This document shows positions 1 to 10,527 of a stretch of 59,829 nt of DNA, one piece after another. A model generated the notes under the pieces. That model had not been told where the DNA came from and did no database searches. It saw only the letters and a program-made list of their open reading frames with translations. The stretch covers positions 1-59,829 of the forward strand of contig NZ_JYDE01000008.1 of the NCBI RefSeq assembly GCF_003263515.1, read 5' to 3'. A program made the position numbers and the translations under genes. Positions within the stretch are counted from its first letter, which is position 1. Each line of letters starts with the position of its first letter. This DNA is from Rahnella inusitata (GTDB lineage Bacteria > Pseudomonadota > Gammaproteobacteria > Enterobacterales > Enterobacteriaceae).

Positions 1-35
1 CGCAGGGGGAGGAGCAAAGCGTTTTAAGGGTTAAA

Positions 36-2465
36 CTAGGCTTCATCCTCAGCCGCTGCGATCTTCGCCAATGGCTGCTCCAGCACCATGGTCTGCGTCT
101 GACTCAAACTGATCTCCGCGGCACGCAGCATTTTCAAAATCTCGTACAACAAGTCACTGCGCGTTCCGCCCACCATACGCGGGCTGTTGACGTAGCCGGT
201 GACGCTCAACACAATGCCGGTCGGGCCCAGCTCTTTGAAACTCACAGACGGCGGCGGGTTTTCCAGAATGGATTCGTGCAGGTTGTAGGCATCCAGTAAC
301 AGTGTGCGGACCTGTTCAGGATCGATGTCCAGCGGGAAGGTCAGCACGATGGTCGCGACGCCCTGCGCGTTACCCATGGTGGCGTTACGCACGTTCTGCG
401 AGATGAGCTGCGAGTTCGGTACAATGACCGTAGATTTATCACTGAGCTGAATTTCCGTGGCGCGGACGTTGATCCGACGAATATCCCCTTCCACACCGCT
501 GATGCTGATCAAATCGCCTACTTTCACCGGACGTTCGGTCAGCAGGATCAGGCCGGAGATGAAGTTCTTCACAATTTCCTGCAAGCCAAAACCGATACCG
601 ACCGACAAGGCGCTGACGATCCACGCCAGTTTGTTCCATTCGATACCCAGCGACGACAGCGTCAGCATGATGATCAGCACGTAACCGACGTTGGTGAACA
701 GCGTCACCAGCGAGGCGCGCATCCCGCGATCCATCATGGTTTTTGGCAGAAAATCATTATCCAGCCAGCGTTTGGCAGAGCGCAGGACGTACCAGCCCAC
801 CACCAGACACAGCACGGCATTCACGGCATGAGCAGGAATAATGTTCAGGCTTTCGAGGCCTTTACCGCCCCACATGTCGACGATTTTACTGAGCAATTCC
901 AGCGGCGTGGTCGTCCCGAAAGTCCCGTTGAGCAGCGCGACGGCGGCCATCAGCAACAGTGCGGTTTTACCTATTGCCGAGAACAGCGTGGCCGCCAGCG
1001 ACAGATGGCGATCGTTAACGCTCAGCGTGCTTTTAAGGATTTTGCCGCTATGTGTGGTGTCAGAAAATACGCTTTCACATAAATCCACCCAGAAGTGGAT
1101 CAGCAGATACAGGCTGCTGACCACCAGACCGATCCACAGTAGTTCGAAGGTCACGAAACGCGCCAGAGGAATGTAACCAATCAACAACGCGATAAGAATG
1201 ACGAATGCCGTGAGGCTTATCAGCAGATGGATAAGTCCGGCGATCGTTGAACGCGCTTCCGTCTGCTCGCCGTCGGCGCGCATTTTGCGGCGCATCCGGT
1301 TCACACGAACCGGCGCAATCAGACAGTTCAGCGCCACCAGCAACGCCGCTAAACCGTTGCCAAACAAAGTGGCGGCAATGCTCGCGCCGACCAGATTATT
1401 CAGCTGTTCGATAATACCGAACAGGAAAATAAAGGACGCCAGCAGGATCGGGAATGAACCCAGCGTTTTCGCCAGCGGATCTGCAATGCCGGGCAAACGC
1501 CATGACGGATGGCTGTTCGACAGCAGCGCGATACCCAGACCGGCGATCACAGCGGAGAAATAGGTCAGCTCGACCAGCTGTTCGGCAAACTCATTCACCC
1601 ACTGCGACGTGTCGGGCAGCCGCGTGAAGATGTAACACAGAAGCTGCACGCTGATGCCGAGCGTAAAAGTGGTGCTCAGCGTGGTGAAACACGCGAGGAA
1701 GCTGCGGCGAAAACGTCCGTGAGGCAACCAGCGCGGCAGGATCCAGTTCATCGGACGGTCCAGCAACTTGCGTCCAAACAGGCCAATCACGAGCGCCAGC
1801 AACAGATAAATACCGGTGCCTGCCCGCCAGTCTTCGCTCCACGCCTGTGTCCAGGCGTCATGAACCTGTGAACCAAAATCATCGAAACGCGCGGCATCGT
1901 CATCATTAGGCGTAATCAGCGGCGACCAGAAATTGCCGCCAAGAACGCTGCCGGTGTTCAGCGCGATTTGGGTCTTCAGCGCATCACGGCGCATGCCAGA
2001 AATCTGGGAAGACAGGTTTCGCGCACCGGTGGCGATGCCTTTGGTTTGTTCGATCTGCGTGGTCAGGAGCGTCTTGCTGTTGTTGAGCTTATTACGCTGG
2101 CTGACCACCTGAGGGGTTTCGGTCAGCGTGCCTGCCGCCGGTGCCGGGCCGAGAACGTCCAGCTGCGCCTGCACCTCTTCGAGCTGCGGTGCCAGCGCCA
2201 CGGCCAGTTTGTCGGCGTCTTCGGCAAGCTTTTGCGCGCCGTCGTTCAGGCCGGTGAATTTCTTGTCGGTTTTGGCCGCCGAGACCTGTTGTTTCAGCTG
2301 GTCCAAACGTTTTTGCAGCGCAGGCAACGCCGTGCTGGCGTTCACTTTGACCGGCTGAGCCGCCGCCGATTGCCCGGTAGCTTCATCAGCCTGACTCAGC
2401 GCGGGCGTCATCATCAGACATGACAACAATGCCAGTAACAGCGGCATTCTTAAAAATTTTTGCAT
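36..2465 (-). CDS. DUF3772 / MscS-family mechanosensitive channel
   Basis: Large MscS-superfamily channel of 809 residues, probably in the inner membrane and releasing solutes on hypo-osmotic shock. Seen: a signal peptide (first ~26 residues, ending ALSQA), a periplasmic coiled-coil-rich part with the DUF3772 region at about 130-190, about ten hydrophobic segments between 215 and 625, then the MscS pore and beta domain. The pore helix is glycine/alanine rich (VSALSVGIGFGLQEIVKNF), followed by the typical GLILLTERPVKVGD and VPNSQLISQ segments. The C-terminus is alanine/glutamate rich. It is the last of three co-directional minus-strand genes, 150 bp after its neighbour, so it may have its own promoter. 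It resembles the long MscK/YbdG-like channels in layout but has DUF3772, which those lack. The physiological stimulus cannot be read from sequence. Confidence 0.9.
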   Translation of the reverse strand: MQKFLRMPLLLALLSCLMMTPALSQADEATGQSAAAQPVKVNASTALPALQKRLDQLKQQVSAAKTDKKFTGLNDGAQKLAEDADKLAVALAPQLEEVQAQLDVLGPAPAAGTLTETPQVVSQRNKLNNSKTLLTTQIEQTKGIATGARNLSSQISGMRRDALKTQIALNTGSVLGGNFWSPLITPNDDDAARFDDFGSQVHDAWTQAWSEDWRAGTGIYLLLALVIGLFGRKLLDRPMNWILPRWLPHGRFRRSFLACFTTLSTTFTLGISVQLLCYIFTRLPDTSQWVNEFAEQLVELTYFSAVIAGLGIALLSNSHPSWRLPGIADPLAKTLGSFPILLASFIFLFGIIEQLNNLVGASIAATLFGNGLAALLVALNCLIAPVRVNRMRRKMRADGEQTEARSTIAGLIHLLISLTAFVILIALLIGYIPLARFVTFELLWIGLVVSSLYLLIHFWVDLCESVFSDTTHSGKILKSTLSVNDRHLSLAATLFSAIGKTALLLMAAVALLNGTFGTTTPLELLSKIVDMWGGKGLESLNIIPAHAVNAVLCLVVGWYVLRSAKRWLDNDFLPKTMMDRGMRASLVTLFTNVGYVLIIMLTLSSLGIEWNKLAWIVSALSVGIGFGLQEIVKNFISGLILLTERPVKVGDLISISGVEGDIRRINVRATEIQLSDKSTVIVPNSQLISQNVRNATMGNAQGVATIVLTFPLDIDPEQVRTLLLDAYNLHESILENPPPSVSFKELGPTGIVLSVTGYVNSPRMVGGTRSDLLYEILKMLRAAEISLSQTQTMVLEQPLAKIAAAEDEA

Positions 2466-2582
2466 AGAAAAAGGGTTCCGGAAGTTCGGGGAATTATTGT
2501 TTTTGACTCTGCGGCTAAGAATACCTGTTCTTAATGGGAAAAGTAGTAGGGATTATCTGTTTGTCAGCCGGGTTCATTAAGC

Positions 2583-2608
2583 GGACAGCACGCGGACGCG
2601 CACTGTCC
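2583..2608. terminator. GC-rich perfect hairpin downstream of the 272-aa gene
   Basis: GGACAG/CTGTCC arms enclose CGCG/CGCG with 2-nt symmetric spacers, just after the stop at 2616 on the minus strand. There is no U-run, so Rho-independent termination is uncertain. Confidence 0.4.
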
Positions 2609-2615
2609 GTGCGGA

Positions 2616-3434
2616 TCAGTTGGATTTACCTAACATCTGGCGCAGGATCGCCGCAGAGTCCGCTGGCTGAAGGGCCAGAATGCCGGAATACAGGCTGATG
2701 GAAATCTCGCACACTTTCTCGCGATCAACGTCCGGCTTAGTCAGGTCGCTGAACATCTGCAACTGGTCGCCGTACATGTTTCCGAGCGCCTGACGCACCG
2801 GTGCCATCATCAGAATGACTTTTTCTGTGCTAACCGCAGCAGGAAACTCACTCTGTTGCGGGCCGGTCGCCAGCAGTAAATCATTCATGGTGCTGAGATC
2901 TTTGCTAAACAGCGCCGGTGGCAGCACTTCTGCCGTATTCACCCCGCCGCTGACCTGCGGATAGAGAAACTTAAAGCAGGTGCCGTCTTTGCGCGCCAGC
3001 AGAGTTTGCATTTCTTCGAGATTGACCTGCATGGCCGCATTCACGGCGGCATCTGGCGCATGAACAATGCGTTTCGACAGCAGTTCGGACACCATCGGCT
3101 TGACCGTATCAATGGCTTCCTGCTGGGGTTTGCCGTCTTTTTTCATCTTCAGAATATTGCTGCGGATCTGTGCGTACAGCGCCGGCTCCTGCGCTTTGAT
3201 GGTGCCATACAGCGGCAGTTCAGCGAGCGCCTGATCGATTTTCTGCTCTTCGCTTTCCCCCATGACGCGCGGTTTGATCACAGCGTTCCATAAAATATTC
3301 CCGCCGATAATGACCACTAAGAACAGGATGATACCGGGCAGGCGACCGATTTTGCCCTTTTTACGTAAAAAGCTGATCAACACGGCCAACACCACGCCGC
3401 TGATGCCCCATACCATCACTTCATTCCAGTTCAT
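2616..3434 (-). CDS. Unknown two-TM membrane protein
   Basis: I do not recognise this 272-residue protein. Two hydrophobic segments sit at the N-terminus (about 7-23 and 34-51) with a basic loop RKKGKIGR between them. The remaining ~215 residues are soluble, helical and slightly acidic, with single cysteines near 152 and 242. It follows yojI by 29 bp on the same strand, so the two are probably co-transcribed. A role linked to the exporter is possible, but no domain supports one. No frameshift or unusual composition is seen. Confidence 0.75.
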   Translation of the reverse strand: MNWNEVMVWGISGVVLAVLISFLRKKGKIGRLPGIILFLVVIIGGNILWNAVIKPRVMGESEEQKIDQALAELPLYGTIKAQEPALYAQIRSNILKMKKDGKPQQEAIDTVKPMVSELLSKRIVHAPDAAVNAAMQVNLEEMQTLLARKDGTCFKFLYPQVSGGVNTAEVLPPALFSKDLSTMNDLLLATGPQQSEFPAAVSTEKVILMMAPVRQALGNMYGDQLQMFSDLTKPDVDREKVCEISISLYSGILALQPADSAAILRQMLGKSN

Positions 3435-3463
3435 GACTTTTCCTTTATGTCAGAAAACGGCGC

Positions 3464-5122
3464 TTAAAGGCCGATTTGTGCGACTGCATCACGGCTGGCG
3501 TCAGCGCGATCCTGCCCGTGCAGCTCTTTAAGTTTACCCTGTCGCATTTCCAAAAGACGATCGGCGTGTTCAAAATAGTGGTCATCGTGGCTGATTGCCA
3601 GCACGGTTTTGCCCATGTCGCGCAGCTGCGGTAAAAGTTCGCGGTAGAACGTACGGCGAAACTGCGGATCCTGATCGGCTGCCCATTCATCGAGCAACAG
3701 GAAATCACGCCCTTCTGCTGCGGCCAGCAACAGCGCGACACGTTTACGCTGCCCGGCGGAGAGTTGCAGATTGGTCACTTCGTTGCCGTTTATCTGGAGT
3801 TTTTCTTTCATTTTCAGGCGTTGCAACCAGTCTTCCACCAGCAAAGGATCCGGCGTCTGGCCCTGCGGGCCCATCAGCTGGCCAAACAGGTGGAAATCCG
3901 TGAACACGGCGGAGAAAATCTGGCGATATTGTTCGACGTTCTGCGCCGTAACCGGCACGCCGTCGAGAAGAATTTGCCCGGAACGCGGCTGATAGAGACC
4001 GGTCAGCAGCATCGCCATGGTCGATTTGCCACTGCCGTTGCCGCCTATCAGGAACACCAGTTCACCGCGCGTGATGGTCAGATTGAGCGGCCCGACGCCA
4101 AAACCGGCACTTTCTTCTTTGCCTTCATAGCTGAAGACCAAATCGCGCAGTTCCAGGGTCTGCCAGCGCGCAGGCGCTAACGGCGGCGTAAAGGCTTCAT
4201 CATACTCAGCAAGCTTCAGGGCTTTCAGTTTACCGAACGCTACCTGAGCGCTGAGTAACGTCGGCAGTGCGCCCACCGCCTGCAACATCGGCGTGCGAAG
4301 GAACAGCAGCGTCAGGGAATAGGTCGCGGCGACGTCGGTATTCGACCACCCGAGCGTATTGGCCATAAAGAATACCAGGCCGATCGCGCCCAGCATCATG
4401 ATATTCGACCAGTTTACGGCGCTTAGATGGAAGGTATCAGCGCGGATAATATGGTGGCGGTACTCTTCAGCGTCTTTGCGATAGACATCATCAAACAGAT
4501 GACGCGCGCGCTCGCGGTTGAGCGCCAGCTCTTTACGCCCTTCGATCACTTTCTGGTAATCGGTTTGCAGTTTGTCTTCCGCATCACGCACTTTCGCCAG
4601 ATGGCTGTAGACGTGCGAGACCAGTTTGAAGCCGCCGACAATGGTGATCACCAGCCAGATGACCGTCACCAGCAGCATTTCCGGCGACAGCCACGCGAGA
4701 TACGCCGCACAGCCGATGGTCAGGATAATCCCCTGCACCAGCTCCGGCAGTCGCACAAACGCCAATGTGATGTTACGAATATCGCTGCCGAGGCTGGCAA
4801 GCAGTTGCGCATTGCCGATTTGCTCGATGCGTTCAATATCGGTATCTAAAATACGTTTGATGAATTGCCCGCGCAGGCGGTAGATGAAGTGGTGCCCGAG
4901 AATGGTCAGCGCCAGCTGCGAGCCGAGCGTGACCGCCATCAGCAACAGAAGCAATCCGAGAAACTGCGGTAACACCATCAGCGAAGCGTTCGTCGTTTCA
5001 ATCAGTTTGAGATTGATAAAAGCGATCAGGCCAATGCCCAGTACGGCGCTGAGCAGGCTCAGCAACATGACGCCTAAAAACGGCCAGCGATACTGCTTAA
5101 AAACGACGCGTAACAACTCCAT
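3464..5122 (-). CDS. yojI: Cyclic peptide/microcin ABC exporter YojI
   Basis: Half-size ABC exporter of 552 residues (E. coli YojI is 547) with high similarity along its length, including the start [15 protein letters not shown]. Six TM helices fill residues 1-290. The nucleotide-binding domain has Walker [10 protein letters not shown], signature LSAGQRKR, Walker B DFLLLDEW and a switch histidine in AISHDDHY. It belongs to the SyrD/PvdE cyclic-peptide and siderophore exporter family; in E. coli YojI works with TolC to expel microcin J25. The gene starts at an ATG 150 bp from the divergent yjiN, and a Fur-like box lies 66 bp upstream, which would suit a siderophore-related cargo. The natural cargo in this organism is unknown. 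Confidence 0.94.
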   Translation of the reverse strand: MELLRVVFKQYRWPFLGVMLLSLLSAVLGIGLIAFINLKLIETTNASLMVLPQFLGLLLLLMAVTLGSQLALTILGHHFIYRLRGQFIKRILDTDIERIEQIGNAQLLASLGSDIRNITLAFVRLPELVQGIILTIGCAAYLAWLSPEMLLVTVIWLVITIVGGFKLVSHVYSHLAKVRDAEDKLQTDYQKVIEGRKELALNRERARHLFDDVYRKDAEEYRHHIIRADTFHLSAVNWSNIMMLGAIGLVFFMANTLGWSNTDVAATYSLTLLFLRTPMLQAVGALPTLLSAQVAFGKLKALKLAEYDEAFTPPLAPARWQTLELRDLVFSYEGKEESAGFGVGPLNLTITRGELVFLIGGNGSGKSTMAMLLTGLYQPRSGQILLDGVPVTAQNVEQYRQIFSAVFTDFHLFGQLMGPQGQTPDPLLVEDWLQRLKMKEKLQINGNEVTNLQLSAGQRKRVALLLAAAEGRDFLLLDEWAADQDPQFRRTFYRELLPQLRDMGKTVLAISHDDHYFEHADRLLEMRQGKLKELHGQDRADASRDAVAQIGL

Positions 5123-5188
5123 GAAATGCTCTCATTGTGAATGCCTGAAAACGGATTGCAGGCAGTTTAATGAGACCTTGTGTCATAT

Positions 5189-5203
5189 CAAGAATAATTC
5201 TCA
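5189..5203. promoter_or_regulatory. Fur-box-like site between yojI and yjiN
   Basis: On the minus strand the 15-mer reads TGAGAAT-T-ATTCTTG, matching 10 of 14 positions of the 7-1-7 Fur core TGATAAT-N-ATTATCA, with further A/T matches outside. The centre AGAAT-A-ATTCT is a perfect palindrome. It is 66-86 bp from both divergent start codons. Confidence 0.5.
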
Positions 5204-5272
5204 TTTTATCAACTTACTGTAACATCCGGAAAAAAAGCTGACAGCCCGCTTTTCGCTTCCTACACTGGGGCA

Positions 5273-6559
5273 ATGGATAAAGAACAAGAACTTCGCCGAA
5301 GTAAACGTAACGCACTGGGGCTGCTGCTGATTGCTGCGGCCTTGTTCGTCATCACCCTCTTTTTGCCGCCGAACTTTTGGGTTTCTGGGCTTAAAGCCAT
5401 TTCCGAAGCAGCGATGGTTGGCGCAATGGCCGACTGGTTCGCCGTCGTGGCACTCTTTCGCCGCGTGCCGGTGCCGTTTGTTTCCGCGCATACGGCGATC
5501 ATCCCCCGGAATAAAGACAAAATCGCCGACAATCTGGCGGTCTTTGTGCAGGAGAAATTCCTCGCACCCGCCACCCTCATTAACCTGATCCGCCAGCATG
5601 ATCCGGCACAGATGCTTACCGACTGGCTGAATGCGCCGGAGAACGCGCAGCGTTTCGCCAAATATGCGGTGAAGTTGATCCGTGGCTTTCTGGATGTCAC
5701 CGATGACCAGCGCATCGCACAGCTCATTCGCCGCGCAATATACCGTGTGATCGACAAAATCGACCTGTCGGCCTCCATTGCCACGCTGCTGGAAAGTCTG
5801 ACCAAAAATGGCCGCCATCAGGAATTGCTGGATCAGGCAATGGATCAGCTGGAGATTTTGCTGGCCAAAGACAGCACCCGGACGTTTATTTCTGCGCAGA
5901 TCGTAGGCTGGATGAAGCGCGAACATCCGATGACTGCCAGGCTGCTGCCGACCGGCTGGCTGGGGCGCAACGGCGCGGATATGGTATCTAATGCGGTGAA
6001 TTCGGTGCTCGACGATATGGGTAACGACAAAACCCACGCCTTCCGCAAAGGGTTTGATCGCTCGGTACAGAGCTTTATATGGAAACTGCAAAACGATCCG
6101 GCGACCGCGCAGAAAACCGAAGAAATTAAACAGTATCTGAAAGATGACGAGAAGCTGAACGCCTACGTGCTGCAACTGTGGGGCGATATGCGCAACTGGC
6201 TGAAGGAAGATTTAGAAAACGAGGATTCACGGGTATTGGCCAAAGTCACCGAGTCCGGCCAGTGGCTGGGTAACGCGCTGGCGCAGGATGAAAAACTGCG
6301 GTCATCACTGAATCTGCAAATGGAAACCATCGCTGGGAAAGTCGCCCCGGACTTCGCCGCATTCCTCACCCGCCACATCAGCGATACGGTCAAAGGCTGG
6401 GATCCGCGTGATATGTCCCGCCAGATAGAGCTGAACATCGGCAAGGATTTGCAGTTTATCCGCATCAACGGCACGCTGGTCGGTGCATTTATCGGGCTGG
6501 TGCTGTATCTGCTCTCGCAACTGCCTGTGGTGTTGCCCTGGGTGATGGAACGGATGTAA
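5273..6559 (+). CDS. yjiN: DUF445 membrane protein YjiN
   Basis: 428 residues, close to E. coli YjiN (426) throughout, for example [33 protein letters not shown] and [10 protein letters not shown] blocks. Hydrophobic segments lie at the N-terminus (about 13-33 and 38-63) and at the extreme C-terminus (about 403-424), with a long helical cytoplasmic or periplasmic middle. The family (DUF445) has no established function. The start codon has only a weak Shine-Dalgarno (TGGGG close to ATG), but the N-terminal match to E. coli supports it. It is divergent from yojI and convergent with gldA. Confidence 0.93.
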   Translation: MDKEQELRRSKRNALGLLLIAAALFVITLFLPPNFWVSGLKAISEAAMVGAMADWFAVVALFRRVPVPFVSAHTAIIPRNKDKIADNLAVFVQEKFLAPATLINLIRQHDPAQMLTDWLNAPENAQRFAKYAVKLIRGFLDVTDDQRIAQLIRRAIYRVIDKIDLSASIATLLESLTKNGRHQELLDQAMDQLEILLAKDSTRTFISAQIVGWMKREHPMTARLLPTGWLGRNGADMVSNAVNSVLDDMGNDKTHAFRKGFDRSVQSFIWKLQNDPATAQKTEEIKQYLKDDEKLNAYVLQLWGDMRNWLKEDLENEDSRVLAKVTESGQWLGNALAQDEKLRSSLNLQMETIAGKVAPDFAAFLTRHISDTVKGWDPRDMSRQIELNIGKDLQFIRINGTLVGAFIGLVLYLLSQLPVVLPWVMERM

Positions 6560-6569
6560 TGAACCTGAC

Positions 6570-6594
6570 GTCCTCCCCCTTCACGGGGGGAGGA
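6570..6594. terminator. Strong hairpin between convergent yjiN and gldA
   Basis: GTCCTCCCC and GGGGAGGAC arms with a short loop lie between the two stop codons (6559 and 6604). Neither side has a clean U-run, so this is a probable but atypical bidirectional terminator. Confidence 0.5.
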
Positions 6595-6603
6595 CAGAAA
6601 AAC

Positions 6604-7701
6604 TTACTTCACAGACTTACTGAACGCATCCACGGCCAGAATCGCACTGGCGACGTCTTCCGGCGACAGGTTGGGATTGAGGTTGCCGAGCGTATCGCCT
6701 TCCCCGCCAGCCAGCGCACCCACTTTCACCAGATTGGCGAAAGTTTCGTTTTCCAGATGCATCTCTTTCAGCGTGGTCGGCATTTTGATCGCGCGGTAGA
6801 AACGCACGTACTTCGCGATTTCTTCGTCCGGACGCTGTTCCAGCACCATCTGCGTGAGCGTGCCATAAGCGACTTTTTCGCCGTGCGTCAGGTGGTGAAT
6901 ATCACCGGAAATCGCCGTAAAACCGTTGTGGATCGCATGCGCGCCTGCAAGACCGGCATTTTCGAAGCCCAGACCCGACAGCAACGTGTTGGCCTCAACG
7001 ACGGCTTCCACTGCGGGCGTGACCAGTTTTTGCTCGACGGCGGTATAGGCGCTGTAGCCGTAGGTCAGCAGCGTTTTTTCACAGGCTTCGGCAATCGCCA
7101 TGCCGGCAATGGTCGGGTCACCGCCCACCATTGAATGTGAATGGGAACGCAATACTGCCTGCGCTTCGACAAAGGTCGCCAGGCCGTCGGCGATACCGGA
7201 GGCGAACAGACGTACCGGTGCCTGCGCGCAGACGTGGGTATCAACCAGCACCAGATCCGGGTTTTTATTGTAGAAACGGTAGGATTCGAACACACCTTCA
7301 TCGGTGTAAATCACCGAGAGCGCGCTGCATGGCGCATCGGTAGAGGCAACGGTCGGGACGATCACCACGTTTTGCTTAAGCTCATCGGCAATGGCTTTCA
7401 CGGTATCAAGGGTTTTACCGCCACCGAGACCGACCACCACCTGCGTTCCGGCATCACGCGCAATGCCCGCCAGACGGGTAATTTCACTGGCAGAGGCTTC
7501 ACCGTTAAAACGCTCGTAGTGGAATTCGACCTGCGCCTTTTTCAGTGATGCCTTGACGCGGTCACCGATAATGCCCCAGACCACGTCATCAGCAATCAGG
7601 AAAGATTTGCCGCCAAGCGCCGGTAAATATTCCCCTAACTCATCCAGCACACCGCTTCCCTGAACGTATTTTCCTGGCGAAGAAAAGATAAATTTACTCA
7701 T
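6604..7701 (-). CDS. gldA: Glycerol dehydrogenase
   Basis: Iron-type (family III) metal-dependent alcohol dehydrogenase that oxidises glycerol to dihydroxyacetone with NAD+. Seen: the nucleotide loop GLGGGKTLDTVKA, the STDAPCSALSVIY block and the metal ligands: an aspartate in the ASGIADGLAT segment and histidines in AGAHAIHNG and LTHGEKVAYG. I chose the start at 7701 (MSKFIFSSPGKY, 365 residues) because AGAGG lies 8 nt upstream; a longer frame from 7746 adds 15 residues with no ribosome site. E. coli GldA is 367 residues. The gene stands alone, convergent with yjiN, with a 380-bp upstream region. Confidence 0.9.
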   Translation of the reverse strand: MSKFIFSSPGKYVQGSGVLDELGEYLPALGGKSFLIADDVVWGIIGDRVKASLKKAQVEFHYERFNGEASASEITRLAGIARDAGTQVVVGLGGGKTLDTVKAIADELKQNVVIVPTVASTDAPCSALSVIYTDEGVFESYRFYNKNPDLVLVDTHVCAQAPVRLFASGIADGLATFVEAQAVLRSHSHSMVGGDPTIAGMAIAEACEKTLLTYGYSAYTAVEQKLVTPAVEAVVEANTLLSGLGFENAGLAGAHAIHNGFTAISGDIHHLTHGEKVAYGTLTQMVLEQRPDEEIAKYVRFYRAIKMPTTLKEMHLENETFANLVKVGALAGGEGDTLGNLNPNLSPEDVASAILAVDAFSKSVK

Positions 7702-8092
7702 GATAAAAACCTCTTTTCGTAGACAATGTTGATGTGAATGACTCATTTAAAGGTAACGCAGTCAGCCCGGTTCGCCCACCCTTTTAATTCACATTAACAG
7801 CATGACTTGCCAAGAAATTTTATTTGTTATCAGGATGATTTATCCCCACGAAAAATATAGTCTACTGATGAATTAATCACCAAAAAAGACTATTCGACTT
7901 CACAACCAATATGACTGCCTTTGTTAGGTTTCAACTATCAAATACATAAACACCACCGACTTTCACTTATCAATCTTTCCCGTAAAATGCACCTCATTGG
8001 CAGCACGTCGTAAGCAAAGGTCCGTCGTTTTAAGTCAGCCAGCTTGCTGTTAGCCACACCTTTACTAACTTCTGAAATGAATGAGGAACAGC
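7702..8092. other. Intergenic region upstream of gldA
   Basis: About 390 bases, AT-rich in the middle, holding the divergent promoters of gldA and the 60-residue gene at 8093. No RNA, convincing operator or longer reading frame was seen. Confidence 0.5.
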
Positions 8093-8275
8093 ATGTATAA
8101 CTTTCAACGTTACAACGCCAAAGAACTGGCCCTGGCCTATATGAGCAGCAAACCACACGAGTTCTCGCCACACGAATTCTTGCAACAGTTGAAAGAAGTC
8201 GAAAAATCTTTCGACGCGGCGCTGAGAAATCCTCAGCAACAGCCGCAAACAGGCATGCTGGTCAAGGCGTTCTGA
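8093..8275 (+). CDS. Small conserved-looking protein, function unknown
   Basis: 60 residues starting MYNFQRYNAKELALAY. GAGG lies 6 nt before the ATG at 8093; an in-frame ATG at 8081 overlaps this ribosome site and is less likely. The sequence is soluble, helical and charged, with PHEFSPHEF and a glutamine-rich tail ending MLVKAF. It is followed by a clear terminator and has its own upstream region, which favours a real gene. I do not recognise the family. Confidence 0.65.
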   Translation: MYNFQRYNAKELALAYMSSKPHEFSPHEFLQQLKEVEKSFDAALRNPQQQPQTGMLVKAF

Positions 8276-8370
8276 TTGCCGTCTCCGCCTTAGTCAGCGC
8301 AGTGCTCTTGTTTTACCCCATTCAGATCCTGTGTCCGGTTCTTCTGCATAAACAAGACAGTAGAAAAGCA

Positions 8371-8397
8371 AAAAGCCCCGAGCGAATCGGGGCTTTC
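8371..8397. terminator. Rho-independent terminator (bidirectional)
   Basis: AAAGCCCCGA, a GCGAA loop and TCGGGGCTTT, with A-rich and T-rich flanks. It sits between the small gene (plus) and opgD (minus). Confidence 0.85.
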
Positions 8398-8455
8398 TGT
8401 TATCTGGAATGATGAATCCCCACAACCCTGCGAGTTGCAGGGAGGATAAAGGGGA

Positions 8456-10111
8456 TCATCTCATCGTGCGATCGTCGATATACTTTCTGTTTTCCGGCGC
8501 CGGCGGGAAATACTGATACAGCCAGGTTTCAGACAGCGCGGTCTGGCCGGAGCGCAGGAACATACGCAGCTCAACCGGTGCGACAGAATCGCTGTCCGGA
8601 TACCAGTCAAACAGGATCCGGTAACCGTCGAACGGCTGCACATACAGAATCTCTATATTCTGGATTTTGCCGTGAGAGACGTTAATCACCGGCTCAATGC
8701 CTTTATCCGCAAAGGCTTTCAGCTCGCCGCCCACAAAATCGATGGCAAAACGACGCGCCCAGACCGCCGGATAGTTTTCCCCTGGTGCCCAGCCTTCCGG
8801 GAATCCACCCATACCGGTACGGGTCGCCAGCACATTCGCCAGCGGACTGCGGTGCGGCGGCGTGCCGCTCCAGAACAATTTATAGCTGAAGCTGAACTCT
8901 GCACCGGCTTTGACCGGGGTTTCCGGCTGCCAGAAGCACACGACGTTATCCAGCGTTTCGCCGGTCGTCGGGATTTCCATCAGGTTAACGGCGCCCTTCC
9001 CCCAGTCACCCACCGGTTCCACCCAAAGGCTTGGCCGCTTGTTGTACCAGCCAATCACGTCCTGATAATTGTTGAACTCGTGGTCGAGTTGCAGCAAGCC
9101 AAACCCTTTCGGGCTGTTATCGGCAAAGGCGTTAAATTGCAGACGCTTCGGGTTATTCAGTGGACGACAGACCCATTCACCGTTGCCGGTCCACATTTGC
9201 AGGCGGTCGGAGTCATGGATTTGCGGATGGATGGTGTCGCAGCGGCCACGCTCACTGGTGCCGCAGCTGAACATGCTGGTCATCGGCGAGATGCCCAGCT
9301 GTTTAATGTCTTCACGGGCATGCAGATGGTTTTCGATTTCCATTACCACGCGGGTCGGTTCGCAGTGGATCACGAACCTGTAGGCACCGGTGATACTCGG
9401 GCCGTCCAGCAGTGCATAGACCGTGAATGTGGTGTCGCCCGGTTTGGGCGTATCGAACCAGAAGGCAGTGAAATCCGGGAACTCTTCCGGCTGATCGGTA
9501 AAGGTATCCACCGCCACACCGCGCGCTGAAAGACCGTACTGATAGGTATCATCCACCGCGCGGAAATAACTCGCCCCCAGGAAAGACACCACGTCACGAC
9601 GCGTCAGTTCCGGCGCTTTGTTGACCTTGAAACCGGCGAACCCGAGGTTGGAAAAACCTTCAAGCTGCTTGGTATCTACGCCAGCATCGTGATAGTTGAA
9701 AAGTTCAGGGCGAAAATGGATTTCGCGCGACAGATGTTTAACCGGATCGACGGAATACATGCGCACACGGCGTTTGAAGCCCATGCCGACATGGAACAGT
9801 TCGACGTCCAGCTGCCGGTCCTGAAGACCGTTCCACAGCGAATGGGCGTGATCGTACTGAATGGCGTTGTAGGCCTGCGGCGTCAGCTCGGCCAGCGTTT
9901 TAGGTAAAGGAAGCGGCGCACCGCCGTAAGGTTTATCTGCTAAGTCCTTCGCCATCTTTTGCAGGGCGTTGAAATCAAATGGCAGTTCGCCACCGTCAGC
10001 CACATTCGCCTCTGCCGCCTCAGCGGAACGGGTGAACAGTGTGGACATAGCCGGCACACCGCACCAGGCGGCGAATGCCATTGAAGCTTGAATAAATGCT
10101 CTTCGTTCCAT
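8456..10111 (-). CDS. opgD: Glucan biosynthesis protein D (OpgD/MdoD)
   Basis: Periplasmic protein of osmoregulated periplasmic glucan synthesis that controls the glucan backbone. 551 residues from the chosen start [11 protein letters not shown], the same length as E. coli OpgD, with near-identical blocks such as [36 protein letters not shown] and [16 protein letters not shown]. The N-terminus is a twin-arginine signal (RRAFIQ, then a hydrophobic stretch ending AEAAEA), so export is by Tat. A frame from 10153 adds 14 residues before the Tat motif and is unlikely. It stands apart from any opgGH genes, as in E. coli. Confidence 0.95.
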   Translation of the reverse strand: MERRAFIQASMAFAAWCGVPAMSTLFTRSAEAAEANVADGGELPFDFNALQKMAKDLADKPYGGAPLPLPKTLAELTPQAYNAIQYDHAHSLWNGLQDRQLDVELFHVGMGFKRRVRMYSVDPVKHLSREIHFRPELFNYHDAGVDTKQLEGFSNLGFAGFKVNKAPELTRRDVVSFLGASYFRAVDDTYQYGLSARGVAVDTFTDQPEEFPDFTAFWFDTPKPGDTTFTVYALLDGPSITGAYRFVIHCEPTRVVMEIENHLHAREDIKQLGISPMTSMFSCGTSERGRCDTIHPQIHDSDRLQMWTGNGEWVCRPLNNPKRLQFNAFADNSPKGFGLLQLDHEFNNYQDVIGWYNKRPSLWVEPVGDWGKGAVNLMEIPTTGETLDNVVCFWQPETPVKAGAEFSFSYKLFWSGTPPHRSPLANVLATRTGMGGFPEGWAPGENYPAVWARRFAIDFVGGELKAFADKGIEPVINVSHGKIQNIEILYVQPFDGYRILFDWYPDSDSVAPVELRMFLRSGQTALSETWLYQYFPPAPENRKYIDDRTMR

Positions 10112-10474
10112 GCCAGAATCGTTTCCTGTACTGGGCAAAAAATCTGGGGGCATCGCCTCAGGGCGCCGCCCCCGCGGTGTTCAAAAATTTCGACCCTAAG
10201 GCTAACGTAAAATTCACATGCCGAGTATAAGAAATTGAATGCATTCAGCTAATATTTTGCTTGTAAAAGTAAGCACATCACACACCGCTCAGCCCCCGTA
10301 TGTCAGGGGCTGAGGGTATTTTCAAAAACGCCGGTTTAAAGCGTTTAAAGTGCGCTGTTTTGGTGCGTAGATTGCGGGTGTTTTAGGAGCATTCTGTTGC
10401 GGGCACCGGGATAAACCGCTTAATTCTTAACTACTCACTCCCTTATTTGGCGCACACTGTTCAAAATGTTATAA
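10112..10474. other. Intergenic region opgD to CoA-transferase, with a hairpin
   Basis: No gene seen. At 10288-10314 CTCAGCCCC pairs with GGGGCTGAG around a 9-nt loop. It is followed by GGTATTTTC rather than a U-run and has no gene upstream on the plus strand, so its role is unclear. Confidence 0.45.
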
Positions 10475-10490
10475 ATTTGTAAATACAAAT
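10475..10490. promoter_or_regulatory. 16-bp inverted repeat upstream of the CoA-transferase gene
   Basis: ATTTGTA-AA-TACAAAT, a perfect 7-2-7 palindrome 37 bp before the start codon at 10528. It is a candidate operator; the regulator is unknown. Confidence 0.4.
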
Positions 10491-10527
10491 ATCTCAAAAC
10501 AGTTGCCCCGCACTCAGGAGTTCCAGC

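Noticed and set aside
7720..7800. CRP-like half-sites (TGTGA and TCACA) upstream of gldA
   Set aside because: The halves are not at the proper 6-bp spacing and the second half of each is poor.
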